This document shows, piece by piece, positions 44,769-53,729 of a DNA stretch of 64,000 bases (position 1 is its first letter; the number at the start of each line of letters is the position of its first letter). The stretch is from JANQMY01 sp965228775 (GTDB lineage: Bacteria > Pseudomonadota > Alphaproteobacteria > JANQMY01): the NCBI GenBank assembly GCA_965228775.1, contig OZ245840.1:1984001-2048000 (forward strand). The letters are read 5' to 3'. The position numbers and the translations under genes were made by a program. A model generated the notes under the pieces. That model saw only the letters and a list, made by a program, of their open reading frames with translations. It ran no database searches and was not told the DNA's origin.

Positions 44769-47700
44769 TCAGAATTTCCGCGAGAGTTCGATCCTTCCAG
44801 TAAAGGCGGTAACGTCGCCAACTTCGCCGAAAGCATCAGCTGACAGATTAAATCCGCTCTCATGTTCGTAAACAAAGCCCGCCTGCAACTCTGCTTTCCG
44901 TTCGACGCTCGCACCGACCGTCTCAAATCGGGGCGCGCCGTCCGGCGCCGCGGCAAAGCGGGCCTGAAAGACATTTTGCGTATCGTCGAAATACTGCACA
45001 GCGGTCGCGGACGCGTTGATGGAAAGCGCCGCGTCAATCCGGCGTTCGACAGACGCGCCGAGCGCCACATGGGCACGGGTGCTTTCAGCTTTATCAACCA
45101 CAAGGGCCGTCGCTTGCGAGGTCCCAACGGCGACTTCGTCCTGACTGACCGCATCAAGGCCGATCCGCACATGCGGTTGAACCGGCCAAACCTTGCCGTT
45201 AATCCCGGTTACGGTGTACTGAGCCGCCAACCCTGCGGTTCTTACATCCGCCTTACCGGATTGCGAGGTAGAGGCGTCGTTCACGGGATCGATCAAATTC
45301 ATGGTCAATTTGTTAGTGGCCTTGGCGAAACTAGCCACGCCGGCGAGCTCGCCATTGACACCGGGTCCGTCCATCTCCAGGCGCGCACTGGCGGCGAAAC
45401 GGTAAAGCGACGCGTCAATATCATCCGCAATGCCTTTTTCCGTTTCACCGGAGAATGTGGCATAGCCGCCCGCGAAACCTAACCGAACGCGCCCTTGCCC
45501 GATCTCGGATACACCCGCGGAGAATTCATAAGCATCGCCGTCGAAACCCACATGTTCATAATCGCTGCCTTGAGACAATCCGCTGACACCCACAGATGTC
45601 CAAAAATACATGCCTTCTTTGTTCTTAGGTTCTCCTACGGCCACGTGTCCCGTTTCACTCATCAGGTTGGACATGAAACGGTTTTGCGAGTTGGCAAGAA
45701 AACGCAATCCCCCATCGAAACCTTCCGGGTGTAGCTCGTCCACGGCGGCCGCAAGCTGCGCCGTGTCCGGAAGAGCGCCGACGGCATTAATCACTTGGGC
45801 AAGTTCCAGATCCAGAGACGGCTGTGCCAGCAAGTCGATCAAATTCACCGCCACATTGGTTTGGTTTTGATTGAGCCCGGACACGTTAATCGGAGACCGA
45901 ATTGTGGTGGTGAGGGATACGCCCAACAAATCGTCGTCGATGACAACTTCGTTGGATATCAACAGGCCGGTTTGACCACCGCCAGCGGCCTGTTCCGAAA
46001 TCGTCGAGAAAAACCCGGTAACGCCCGTGCCAGATTCGATGATCGTCCGTGTCGTCGTTCCAGGTGCGACACCGCCCAGCACGACGATTTCAAGGGCGCC
46101 ATCCAGGGCAACAGCCCCCGTCGCAACGAGCAGATCATTCGCATCCCCCTGAATCTCGATGGGCAGGACAGAGTCAGGACCGAACGTCACATCGCCATCC
46201 ACAAATGTGGTACCCGGAGAATTGCCGATGGCGAGCATGCCGCGAACGTCCAGAAAACCATTGATCTGCGAACCATCACCCGCGTTCAGCATGGCGCCTT
46301 CCGCCACCGTGATTTGGGTAGATGTCAGCGTTCCCGAAAGCCGGGTCGTTCCGGCATTGAAGTTCACTTCCGACAGCCCCGTGTGCTCACCCGTAAGCTC
46401 GATGCCATCCATGTCGATATTGAAAATTTCAACGCCCTGGAAGCGGTCGCCTGCATTGCCGGAACCGTCAATGACGCGGGCCTCTCCGCCCGTGAAATTG
46501 ATCGTGTCGGTGCCATCGCCGCCGAAAAAGGAGGCGAACTGACCGCTTCCATCGTTGAAGGTGTCGTCGCCGCCGCCCAAACGAATATCGCCCGAGACCG
46601 TACTGCCCGGTTCGAGAGTCAAAATATCGTTCCCGGGTCCGTCTAACAGGATCGCGGTGCCAGCGCCGCTCACGGAACCGCCGTCAGCAATCGTCACTTG
46701 AGCGCCCGCTGCGGTTATCGCATAGATGCCCTGGCCAGTTTGGCCCGTCACGTCGCCCGTGATCGAGATGTTTGTGGCGCCTGACACTGCGTTCGCAACG
46801 ACGATGCCACTTCGATACGCCGAGATGTCGGCAACCTCCACATCCACATCACCATTTCCATTGGAGAGCGCAAGGACACCATCCTGTGTGGTTGCTGACA
46901 AGGTGCCCGTTGCTGTAACGCGCACATCGCTATCACCGGATACAAAGGCTTGAATAGCAACACGGTCGCCTGTCACATCGTTCGCGTTGACCGTAACACC
47001 GCCGGCCCCAAAATCACGGGCGAATATGCCATCGTTGCCGCCAATGACGGTTCCGGTGGTTGTAACTGATACCGCACCATTTTGATTTCTGACATAGATG
47101 CCATGCGAGCTCGCGCCGGTGACATCGCCCGCAACAACCGCCGTGCCCCCGGTTCCGCTGTTGTCAATAATTATCCCTGAACGGGCACCGTATACGGCAC
47201 CACTGGTCGTCACCCGAACGTCCGTACCCGCTGAATTTACGATACGGACAGCATCGTATACCGACCCCGTGATGGACGTGGCCTGGACATCCAACGCACC
47301 GCTGCCGCTTTTGTCGATTTGCACGCCGTACCGAGCACCCGTGATGGCGGCATCGGCGTCGATGGTCACATCTCCAGCGCCATCCGCATCGATGAGGATG
47401 CCAACACCATAATCGTCATAGTCAACGCCGCCTGCGGTAATGGTTCCGGTCGAGGTAATGGTAAGGCCGCCAGCGCCACTGCCGGTAACGACGCCAATGC
47501 CTTGCCCGTAATACGATTCAACCGATGCAACATTGATGGTTGTCAGGCCCGTCCCTTGATTGTCCGCGCGAATGCCAAATCCGTAACTGTAGACAGTGCC
47601 GTCGGCGTCAATGGTCAAATTGGTGGCGCTCGTGCCGTTCACCGCCCGAATGGCGGACCGGGGCCAGATGCCGCTGTTGGTCACATTATTAACGGAAATC

Positions 47701-49391
47701 GATGTCTCGCCAGTGCCGCCGTTTAACGCGATGATCCCGTTACCGCTGGCTGACACGGTGCCGGTTGATGTGATCGTCAGATTTGTCGAGGGGACGCCAG
47801 TCTGAGCAAAGATACCAGTGTCCAAGCTCGTCCCGCCGGAAACGTCAACCGTGGTGATCGACGTGTATCCCGATCCCAGGTTCACCGCGCGCAGACCAAT
47901 TCCGTCTTGAGAGGTGACGGCACCATCGGACGTGATCGACAGATTGCCGGCGGACGCAGCGTTGGATACATCAATGCCCCGTTCCGTCGCACTGTTTACG
48001 TCGTACACATCAACAACAGTGTTTCCCGTTCCGTCATTGTCGATAAAGATGCCCGAAAGTTCAGCGTCCACCGTGCCTGTCGCCGTCACCGACACATCGG
48101 TTGCCGTGAAGTAGTTCCGAACATAGATGCCGCGCCCTGTCGTGCTATTGACATCAACGGCATTCACCGTCGCGCTACCGGCGCCATTGTTCGTAATTTG
48201 AATTGCGCCATTTTGGGCCGTCACCGTGCCTCTTGCTCTTACGGAAACGCCCGTACCGGTGTCAGTTACAACAATGCCACCGTTTGACGTGCTCGTAACA
48301 TTTCTGACGTCAATCTGCGCCTGGCCTGTGCCGAAATTGGAAACGGATAATCCCCGCGCTACAGACGTAATATCCTGTGCGTTGATGATCAAATTACCAT
48401 TGCCGCGATGCAAGGCCTCTATGCCCGCGGCGTCGGCATCTATCAGGCCATTGCCATTGGCCGTTATTAACAAACTGCCAGTTGAAGTGGCAGTCTGCAC
48501 GTCGATGCCGTCGTCAGCGGCAATCACGTCCCTTACCGTGATCGACGTGTTACCATTCCCATTATTGACGGCGCGGATCCCCTTATTGGTCGCTGCAATA
48601 AGGCCGGTGGACGTTATGAACATACCCGTGCCATTGGTCGCTGACGCGAAGATACCATTGGCGATGCCCGCACCGCTGTAGACGTCGTTCGTTTGAATAC
48701 GTACAAATCCCGAGCCGGCGCTGATGACTTGGATGCCTACACCAGTCTGCCCACGGACAGAACTGGACGAATTGATGTACACGTTGCCAGCCGTGTTATA
48801 CATCACATTGGCCCGGATGCCGCTTAAATGCCCATCAACATCATCAACATCAATGAAGATTGAACCGTCACCTTCATGGTCGACAATGATGCCATTTCCG
48901 TCGAACGATGAAATCCGCCCTTGAGACACAAGCGTCAAGTCATGAGGACTGCCGATAGGCGTGTTGAGCGAAATGCCCGCCTCGCGTCCGTCTACCGAAG
49001 ACATCGGGTTTCGGATATCAACCCTGCCGCCGTCGCCCAGCCGTACACCAAAATCGCCCAATCCCCCCGAACTTACGGTCGCCGGCGTCGACGGGTGACC
49101 AATGATAATCGTGACGTTATCCGCATCGGACCTAATCTCCGGGATCACCGACGCCGACACACATGTTACGGTTTCGCCATTGTTGAAAACGCCATTATTG
49201 TTGTTGGGTGTCCCTGGTGTGACCGCGTCCGAACACGCCGATGGGAATGCCTGCGCGGGGGCGACGATTAGTTCCGGCGCGGCAAGGGCCATCGCGCTTA
49301 TGGATGCAGCCATCATAAGCTTCCGCCTGGTCCGTGACCGGACGGATCCCCTAAGGGACTTTTCGGTTGAAGGTCGCACGTACGCCAACAT
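44769..49391 (-). CDS. Large autotransporter (type Va), third paralogue
   Basis: This 1540-residue autotransporter has signal peptide cleavage near PAQA-FPSA (residue 48) and the paired-Cys start. A passenger of about 1000 residues is built of Gly/Asn/Thr-rich beta-helix repeats (such as TITSTGTVSASGNGIIALNG), followed by a GGDGTDTINF linker and a barrel ending RIELSRKF. Part of the passenger (GAVYGARSGIII, QIDKSGSGALDVQATSITGS) and most of the barrel match autotransporter 2 nearly word for word. The passenger is longer by extra repeats at the N-terminal side. It is read toward autotransporter 2 on the same strand, with four motif copies upstream. Confidence 0.93.
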   Translation of the reverse strand: MLAYVRPSTEKSLRGSVRSRTRRKLMMAASISAMALAAPELIVAPAQAFPSACSDAVTPGTPNNNNGVFNNGETVTCVSASVIPEIRSDADNVTIIIGHPSTPATVSSGGLGDFGVRLGDGGRVDIRNPMSSVDGREAGISLNTPIGSPHDLTLVSQGRISSFDGNGIIVDHEGDGSIFIDVDDVDGHLSGIRANVMYNTAGNVYINSSSSVRGQTGVGIQVISAGSGFVRIQTNDVYSGAGIANGIFASATNGTGMFITSTGLIAATNKGIRAVNNGNGNTSITVRDVIAADDGIDVQTATSTGSLLITANGNGLIDADAAGIEALHRGNGNLIINAQDITSVARGLSVSNFGTGQAQIDVRNVTSTSNGGIVVTDTGTGVSVRARGTVTAQNGAIQITNNGAGSATVNAVDVNSTTGRGIYVRNYFTATDVSVTATGTVDAELSGIFIDNDGTGNTVVDVYDVNSATERGIDVSNAASAGNLSITSDGAVTSQDGIGLRAVNLGSGYTSITTVDVSGGTSLDTGIFAQTGVPSTNLTITSTGTVSASGNGIIALNGGTGETSISVNNVTNSGIWPRSAIRAVNGTSATNLTIDADGTVYSYGFGIRADNQGTGLTTINVASVESYYGQGIGVVTGSGAGGLTITSTGTITAGGVDYDDYGVGILIDADGAGDVTIDADAAITGARYGVQIDKSGSGALDVQATSITGSVYDAVRIVNSAGTDVRVTTSGAVYGARSGIIIDNSGTGGTAVVAGDVTGASSHGIYVRNQNGAVSVTTTGTVIGGNDGIFARDFGAGGVTVNANDVTGDRVAIQAFVSGDSDVRVTATGTLSATTQDGVLALSNGNGDVDVEVADISAYRSGIVVANAVSGATNISITGDVTGQTGQGIYAITAAGAQVTIADGGSVSGAGTAILLDGPGNDILTLEPGSTVSGDIRLGGGDDTFNDGSGQFASFFGGDGTDTINFTGGEARVIDGSGNAGDRFQGVEIFNIDMDGIELTGEHTGLSEVNFNAGTTRLSGTLTSTQITVAEGAMLNAGDGSQINGFLDVRGMLAIGNSPGTTFVDGDVTFGPDSVLPIEIQGDANDLLVATGAVALDGALEIVVLGGVAPGTTTRTIIESGTGVTGFFSTISEQAAGGGQTGLLISNEVVIDDDLLGVSLTTTIRSPINVSGLNQNQTNVAVNLIDLLAQPSLDLELAQVINAVGALPDTAQLAAAVDELHPEGFDGGLRFLANSQNRFMSNLMSETGHVAVGEPKNKEGMYFWTSVGVSGLSQGSDYEHVGFDGDAYEFSAGVSEIGQGRVRLGFAGGYATFSGETEKGIADDIDASLYRFAASARLEMDGPGVNGELAGVASFAKATNKLTMNLIDPVNDASTSQSGKADVRTAGLAAQYTVTGINGKVWPVQPHVRIGLDAVSQDEVAVGTSQATALVVDKAESTRAHVALGASVERRIDAALSINASATAVQYFDDTQNVFQARFAAAPDGAPRFETVGASVERKAELQAGFVYEHESGFNLSADAFGEVGDVTAFTGRIELSRKF

Positions 49392-49512
49392 GATATTCCC
49401 AGCCTGTTCCAGTAGCCGTCGACTTGGCCAAACATGTGTGCAATGGAGATGTGTTCTCCATCACCGCTTTCATGGACCTTAAGCACCGAGTTTTGGCTTT
49501 GATTTAAATGTC

Positions 49513-49529
49513 GTTGGCTGGGCGTCTCA
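49513..49529 (-). promoter_or_regulatory. Surface-regulon motif upstream of autotransporter 3 (proximal)
   Basis: Minus strand TGAGACGCCCAGCCAAC, 121 bp upstream of the start codon. The next bases GACATTTAAATC are identical to those after the autotransporter 2 copy. Confidence 0.6.
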
Positions 49530-49648
49530 GCAAAAGATTGGAACGCATACTGATGTAATAGACATTCTTTCCGCGCACACCGTTTCTCTTGGCCTGCATT
49601 TTCTCAGAAAAGTTCCCCAGTTTTCCCCAATGCTGGACTTACGGTGTC

Positions 49649-49665
49649 GTTGTCCTGCCGTCTCA
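49649..49665 (-). promoter_or_regulatory. Surface-regulon motif, second copy before autotransporter 3
   Basis: Minus strand TGAGACGGCAGGACAAC followed by GACAC, 257 bp upstream of the autotransporter 3 start and 136 bp from the proximal copy. Confidence 0.5.
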
Positions 49666-50145
49666 ATAGGCTGGAAATTTTTTTGTCTTTTTCGAAAATT
49701 CAGTGCGCTGAGGTAGCGAGAATTTCCACCTGAGAACATCCCACCTTAAATTGAGCCGCACGAAATCCCGGTATCGACCGCGAACAGGCAAGGCCTGAAA
49801 CCGCCCTCCTGCGGCACGGCAGTCTCTACACTCGAAACACGATACTGATCTGTAAGCGTAACATCTGCTTACTGACTTAACGCGCATCGTGCAAAACACA
49901 CCACCCACTCGCGTAAAACGCGAGCTTGGATATTTTGCGCCAAATTTTGGGATTCAAAAGCAGCGGAAGGTTGGATTCCCGGCACTATGGCGTTTCCAGG
50001 TGAAGTGTGTAGCGGTTCACCGTCCGGAAACGCGCGAAGATAAAAGTTTTGGGCACCAACACCACACATGATGGCACCAGTATCATGCGGACCGGTCTCA
50101 AAATAATATGAAGTTGTGCCTCACGGCTTAGCTAGTGAATAAGTT

Positions 50146-50162
50146 GTTGACTCATAGTCTCA
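50146..50162 (-). promoter_or_regulatory. Surface-regulon motif, third copy before autotransporter 3
   Basis: Minus strand TGAGACTATGAGTCAAC, in the middle of the long intergenic region between the first AraC gene and autotransporter 3. Confidence 0.45.
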
Positions 50163-50283
50163 AAAAAATTTGTTTTCCGCATAAGCGGACAACTTGGATT
50201 CAGCATCGCAGATCCATTTTATACAATTACTTCAAGACTTTAGTGGATTGGTTGAGGTTTCCCTCTGCGCGAGCGGTCTGTTA

Positions 50284-50300
50284 CTTGTCTGAGAATCTCA
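50284..50300 (-). promoter_or_regulatory. Surface-regulon motif, fourth copy, near the AraC array
   Basis: Minus strand TGAGATTCTCAGACAAG. It shares CTCAGACAAG with the copy at 56096-56112 and lies about 110 bp beyond the 3' end of the AraC array. Confidence 0.45.
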
Positions 50301-50409
50301 AACCTGCCGTTTTGGGAGATAACAGCCTTCTCGCGCATTCCTAATTTACTCAGATACGCACTATTTTAACAGTACTGTCAACTCTGCGCCGCGACAACGC
50401 TAGCCGGTT

Positions 50410-51429
50410 TTACCGCTGCGCCCAAAGCATCCAATCGCGATGGATATCACCGTCACTCTGTTGGGCGGCGGCTCGTCTGGCCTCGCGTCCCGCGCCGGCC
50501 GCATCCGAAGGGGAAAACCCAAAATGCTCTCGAAAAGTTCGGCTGAAATGCGCCGGTGAACCAAAACCCCATTGATTCGCAATAAGAGCAATCCTGCCGC
50601 GCATGGCCGGTCCGGACGCAATATCGTTCAGCGCACGGTCAAGCCGGTGCAACATCAAGAAATGCTGTAAACCACCGGGCTCGAAATCGCGAAAAACGGT
50701 GGCGCGAGACACTTCGAATTTCCGGCATAGAGTTTCGACGCTCAAACTAAGGTCATCAATATTTTCAACAATGAAACGCTGCATGACGGCACGCCGGCCG
50801 GCGGCGGCTTGCCCCCGGGCGGTCTCATCAGCATCATCCGAGATCAAATTGCGTATGGACCCGGTCAACATGCCAGCCATGATCTTTGCTTCTTCGAGGT
50901 CTGCTTTCGGCAGTTTCTCCAGAATCATGGCGGAAAGGTTGTTCAGAACATACCCTGTTGACTTCGTATACGGAAAAATGATTTCAGCCGCGTGCCGCCC
51001 CGGCTCGTACCCGATTTCTCCATAAGGCAAGATTACCGCCTCGATTTTCGTATGCACGGAAGCAACAGCCCGCCCATCAAGACTAAAGTCAAACAGGTGA
51101 ACCTCATCCAAGTGATGTTCCGTCGGTTTGCCATCATGGATCGACTTAAGCCCGCCCTGCCGAATGATTGTCATAAAGACAAAATCGTGCTCACCCAGCG
51201 CGTTATGTGTGCTTCTGCTGTGGCCTATTATTTGCGGATCAAAATCCACTGTGCCAAAAAACAATCCGTCAACGTCCCAGACCTCTAAGCTTCCCTTGAA
51301 TAGCGTATTGTCCTTTTCAATTGGGACGGAGTCGTACATGCCCTTCATGCCTTCGACCCAAACGTCTCGTTTTTGGGAATCCTCAACCGGCTCTGTACTG
51401 AATTTAGCGTATGGAATTTTACTCGTCAC
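50410..51429 (-). CDS. AraC-family regulator, array member 1
   Basis: This 339-residue regulator has an N-terminal AraC-binding-like (cupin-type) domain, here with FVFMTIIRQGGLKSIHDGKPTEHHLDEVHLFDF. The C-terminal double helix-turn-helix contains VETLCRKFEVSRATVFRDFEPGG and GRIALIANQWGFGSPAHFSRTFREHFGFSPSDA. The start is GTG and aligns with the others (MTSKIPYAKFSTE). It is one of four tandem paralogues on the minus strand and lies 22 bp after member 2. Its likely targets are the nearby autotransporter and porin genes (inference). Confidence 0.9.
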   Translation of the reverse strand: MTSKIPYAKFSTEPVEDSQKRDVWVEGMKGMYDSVPIEKDNTLFKGSLEVWDVDGLFFGTVDFDPQIIGHSRSTHNALGEHDFVFMTIIRQGGLKSIHDGKPTEHHLDEVHLFDFSLDGRAVASVHTKIEAVILPYGEIGYEPGRHAAEIIFPYTKSTGYVLNNLSAMILEKLPKADLEEAKIMAGMLTGSIRNLISDDADETARGQAAAGRRAVMQRFIVENIDDLSLSVETLCRKFEVSRATVFRDFEPGGLQHFLMLHRLDRALNDIASGPAMRGRIALIANQWGFGSPAHFSRTFREHFGFSPSDAAGAGREARRAAAQQSDGDIHRDWMLWAQR

Positions 51430-51451
51430 AACAGCGCCACTTCTTCACAAC

Positions 51452-52492
51452 TTAATTCATTACGATACGGCCTGATGAGCCGGTTTTAACATTGACTGGC
51501 GTCCAGTCTCGTTCAAGGCCGGTGTCTGGAATCGAAATTTTACCAACCTCTCTGCCTATACCAGCCGCTTCTGACGGCGAAAAGCCAAAACGCTCGCGAA
51601 ACGCCCGGCTGAAATGCGCCGGTGAACTAAAGCCCCATTGATTTGATATGAGCGCAATGCGCCCGCGTATGACGGGTCCGGAAGCAATGTCGTTGAGCGC
51701 GCGGTCCAGGCGATGCAACATCATGAAATTCTGTAAACCGCCGGGTTCAAAGTCCCGAAACACGGTCGCACGTGACACTTCGAACTTCCGGCAGAGCGTT
51801 TCCACATTCAAACTGAGGTCATGGATGTTTTCGATGACGAAGCGCTGCATCACAGCTCGACGACAGAAAGTCGCTTGCTGCTTTGCCGAGCTACTCCGGC
51901 CCTCGGTAATCACATTGCGCAACGCTCCGGTAAGCATCGCCGACATTTTTTGTCCTTCCTCGAGCGTGGCCGTCGGAATTTTTTCCCGGATCATGGAAAT
52001 AAATTTGCTGAGAACATAACCGGTCGAATTGGTGTGAGAGAAAGTTGTTAAGGCAGCGTGTTGCCCTGACTCAAAACCTATGGCCTTGTAAGGTATGATG
52101 ATTGCATCTTTCCGCGAATTTTTTGGATTGACGGACCGGCGATCGAACCTGTAGTCGAACATGTTCACATCGTGCAGCTGATTTTCGCCCGGCATGCCAT
52201 CATGAATAACCTTGGCACCGCCCTGCCGATACGTAACTAAGCAAATGAAATCATGTTCGCCCGATCGGTTATGGACACTCTTGCGATGTTCCATAATGAC
52301 CGGATCATAACCAACGCTTCCGAAGAAAACCCCGTCGACGTCCCACACCTCAACACTTCCATTGAAGGCCAATTCGTTCTTCCGGATCGGAACCACTTCT
52401 TTGAACTTCTTCGCAGTTTCAATCCACATGTCCTGACGCAAAGTGGGCTCTACCATCTCTGTACTGAATTTAGCGTAGGGAATAGTTTTCAC
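51452..52492 (-). CDS. AraC-family regulator, array member 2
   Basis: This 346-residue regulator starts at GTG with MKTIPYAKFSTEMVEPTLRQDMWIE. The ligand-domain stretch HDFICLVTYRQGGAKVIHDG and the DNA-binding region with VETLCRKFEVSRATVFRDFEPGG and ALISNQWGFSSPAHFSRAFRERFGFSPSEA follow. It is closest to member 3: the first residues and much of the sensing domain agree. The DNA-recognition helices are almost the same in all four, which suggests a shared operator with different input signals. Gap to member 3 is 51 bp. Confidence 0.9.
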   Translation of the reverse strand: MKTIPYAKFSTEMVEPTLRQDMWIETAKKFKEVVPIRKNELAFNGSVEVWDVDGVFFGSVGYDPVIMEHRKSVHNRSGEHDFICLVTYRQGGAKVIHDGMPGENQLHDVNMFDYRFDRRSVNPKNSRKDAIIIPYKAIGFESGQHAALTTFSHTNSTGYVLSKFISMIREKIPTATLEEGQKMSAMLTGALRNVITEGRSSSAKQQATFCRRAVMQRFVIENIHDLSLNVETLCRKFEVSRATVFRDFEPGGLQNFMMLHRLDRALNDIASGPVIRGRIALISNQWGFSSPAHFSRAFRERFGFSPSEAAGIGREVGKISIPDTGLERDWTPVNVKTGSSGRIVMN

Positions 52493-52543
52493 GATGAAAT
52501 CACCTTCTCTTCATGAGGGATTCAAACTCTTAACTATCTAAAC

Positions 52544-53590
52544 TCACACGAGCGCCAATCGCTCGCTAGGGGCTGCCACTTTTTCACGTGACCACAACAT
52601 CCAGCTTCGGTCCAAATTCTTGACCTTCGCGGAAACCACGCTGGCCTCGCGCCCAACGCCCACCGCATCTGACGGGGAAAAGCCAAAACGCTCGCGAAAC
52701 ACGCGGCTGAAATGTGCCGGTGAATTGAAACCCCATTGCTTTGCAACAAGAGCAATGCGGCCCCGCCTTACCGTGCCACAAGCGATATCGTTGAGCGCGC
52801 GGTCGAGACGGTGCATCATCATGAAATGCTGCAAGCCGCCGGGCTCGAAATCCCGGAAGACGGTGGCGCGCGACACCCCAAACTTCCGGCAGAGCGTTTC
52901 CACGTTCAAATTAAGGTCATGTATGTTTTCAATGACGAAGCGCTGCATAACGGCGCGTCGGCATAAAATCGCTTGCTGCCGTGCGGCACCGTCCTTGTCT
53001 TCGTTGATTGTACTGCGCAAGGCTCCCGTAAGCATCGACGACATTTCCCGTCCTTCCTCAAGCGTGGCTGTCGGAATTTTTTCCCGGATCATGGAAATAA
53101 GCTTGCTGAGGACATAGCCGGTCGATTTGGTGTGCGAAAACGTAATGCCGGCTGGGTGCTGACCCGGCTCGAAACCGATGGCCTTGTAAGGTATGATAAT
53201 GGCGTCCTTCCAAGAAGGTTTCGAAGCGACAGACCGGCGGTCGCACCGATAGTCGATCATGTTCACATCATGCAATTGGTTTTCGGCTGGCACACCGTCA
53301 TGAATGGTTTTAGCGCCACCCTTCCGATAAGAGGTCAGGAAGATAAACTCATGTTCACCAGATCGGTTATGGACACTCTTTCGGTGTTCCATGATGACCG
53401 GATCGTAAGCGACGTTTCCGAAGAAGATCCCGTCGATGTCCCAAACCTCGAGCCCCCCGTTGAATTTAGGGCTGTCTTTCTCGATCGGAACGACATCTTT
53501 GACCGACCTTGCCGCTTCAATCCACATGTCACGACGCAGCGACGGCTCTACCATCTCTGTACTGAATTTAGCGTAGGGAATAGTTTTCAT
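52544..53590 (-). CDS. AraC-family regulator, array member 3
   Basis: This protein of 348 residues starts at the ATG at 53590, which has an AGAGGTG ribosome binding site and matches the start of member 2 (MKTIPYAKFSTEMVEP). A longer frame to 53659 adds 23 residues with no counterpart. Domains are the AraC-binding-like domain (HEFIFLTSYRKGGAKTIHDG) and the helix-turn-helix pair (VETLCRKFGVSRATVFRDFEPGG; ALVAKQWGFNSPAHFSRVFRERFGFSPSDA). The leader of about 20 bp (GGTGATTTCATC) is the same as that of member 2, so duplication included the ribosome binding site. Confidence 0.9.
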   Translation of the reverse strand: MKTIPYAKFSTEMVEPSLRRDMWIEAARSVKDVVPIEKDSPKFNGGLEVWDIDGIFFGNVAYDPVIMEHRKSVHNRSGEHEFIFLTSYRKGGAKTIHDGVPAENQLHDVNMIDYRCDRRSVASKPSWKDAIIIPYKAIGFEPGQHPAGITFSHTKSTGYVLSKLISMIREKIPTATLEEGREMSSMLTGALRSTINEDKDGAARQQAILCRRAVMQRFVIENIHDLNLNVETLCRKFGVSRATVFRDFEPGGLQHFMMMHRLDRALNDIACGTVRRGRIALVAKQWGFNSPAHFSRVFRERFGFSPSDAVGVGREASVVSAKVKNLDRSWMLWSREKVAAPSERLALV

Positions 53591-53729
53591 GATGAAATCA
53601 CCTCTTCCTCTATTCCAATTTGCCAAGTACCGGGCCGCTAAAACCAAGACGGCTTTCAACCCGGACGGCCTCGATCAAGTACTCCACCTAAGATTGAACA
53701 AAATTAAACAAAACTACTTTTAACAATGG

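Larger units (their letters stand above)
49392..50409. other. Long regulatory intergenic region upstream of autotransporter 3
   Basis: These 1018 bp hold no credible gene. They carry the leader hairpin ATGGAGA/TCTCCAT (49443-49461), the twin of the one ahead of autotransporter 2, and four copies of the 17-bp motif at 49513, 49649, 50146 and 50284, all in the orientation of autotransporter 3. Short frames in the region have no family features. Confidence 0.6.

Noticed and set aside
49527..49908. Two short minus-strand frames in the long gap before autotransporter 3
   Set aside because: They overlap in different frames, cover motif copies, and look like random translations.
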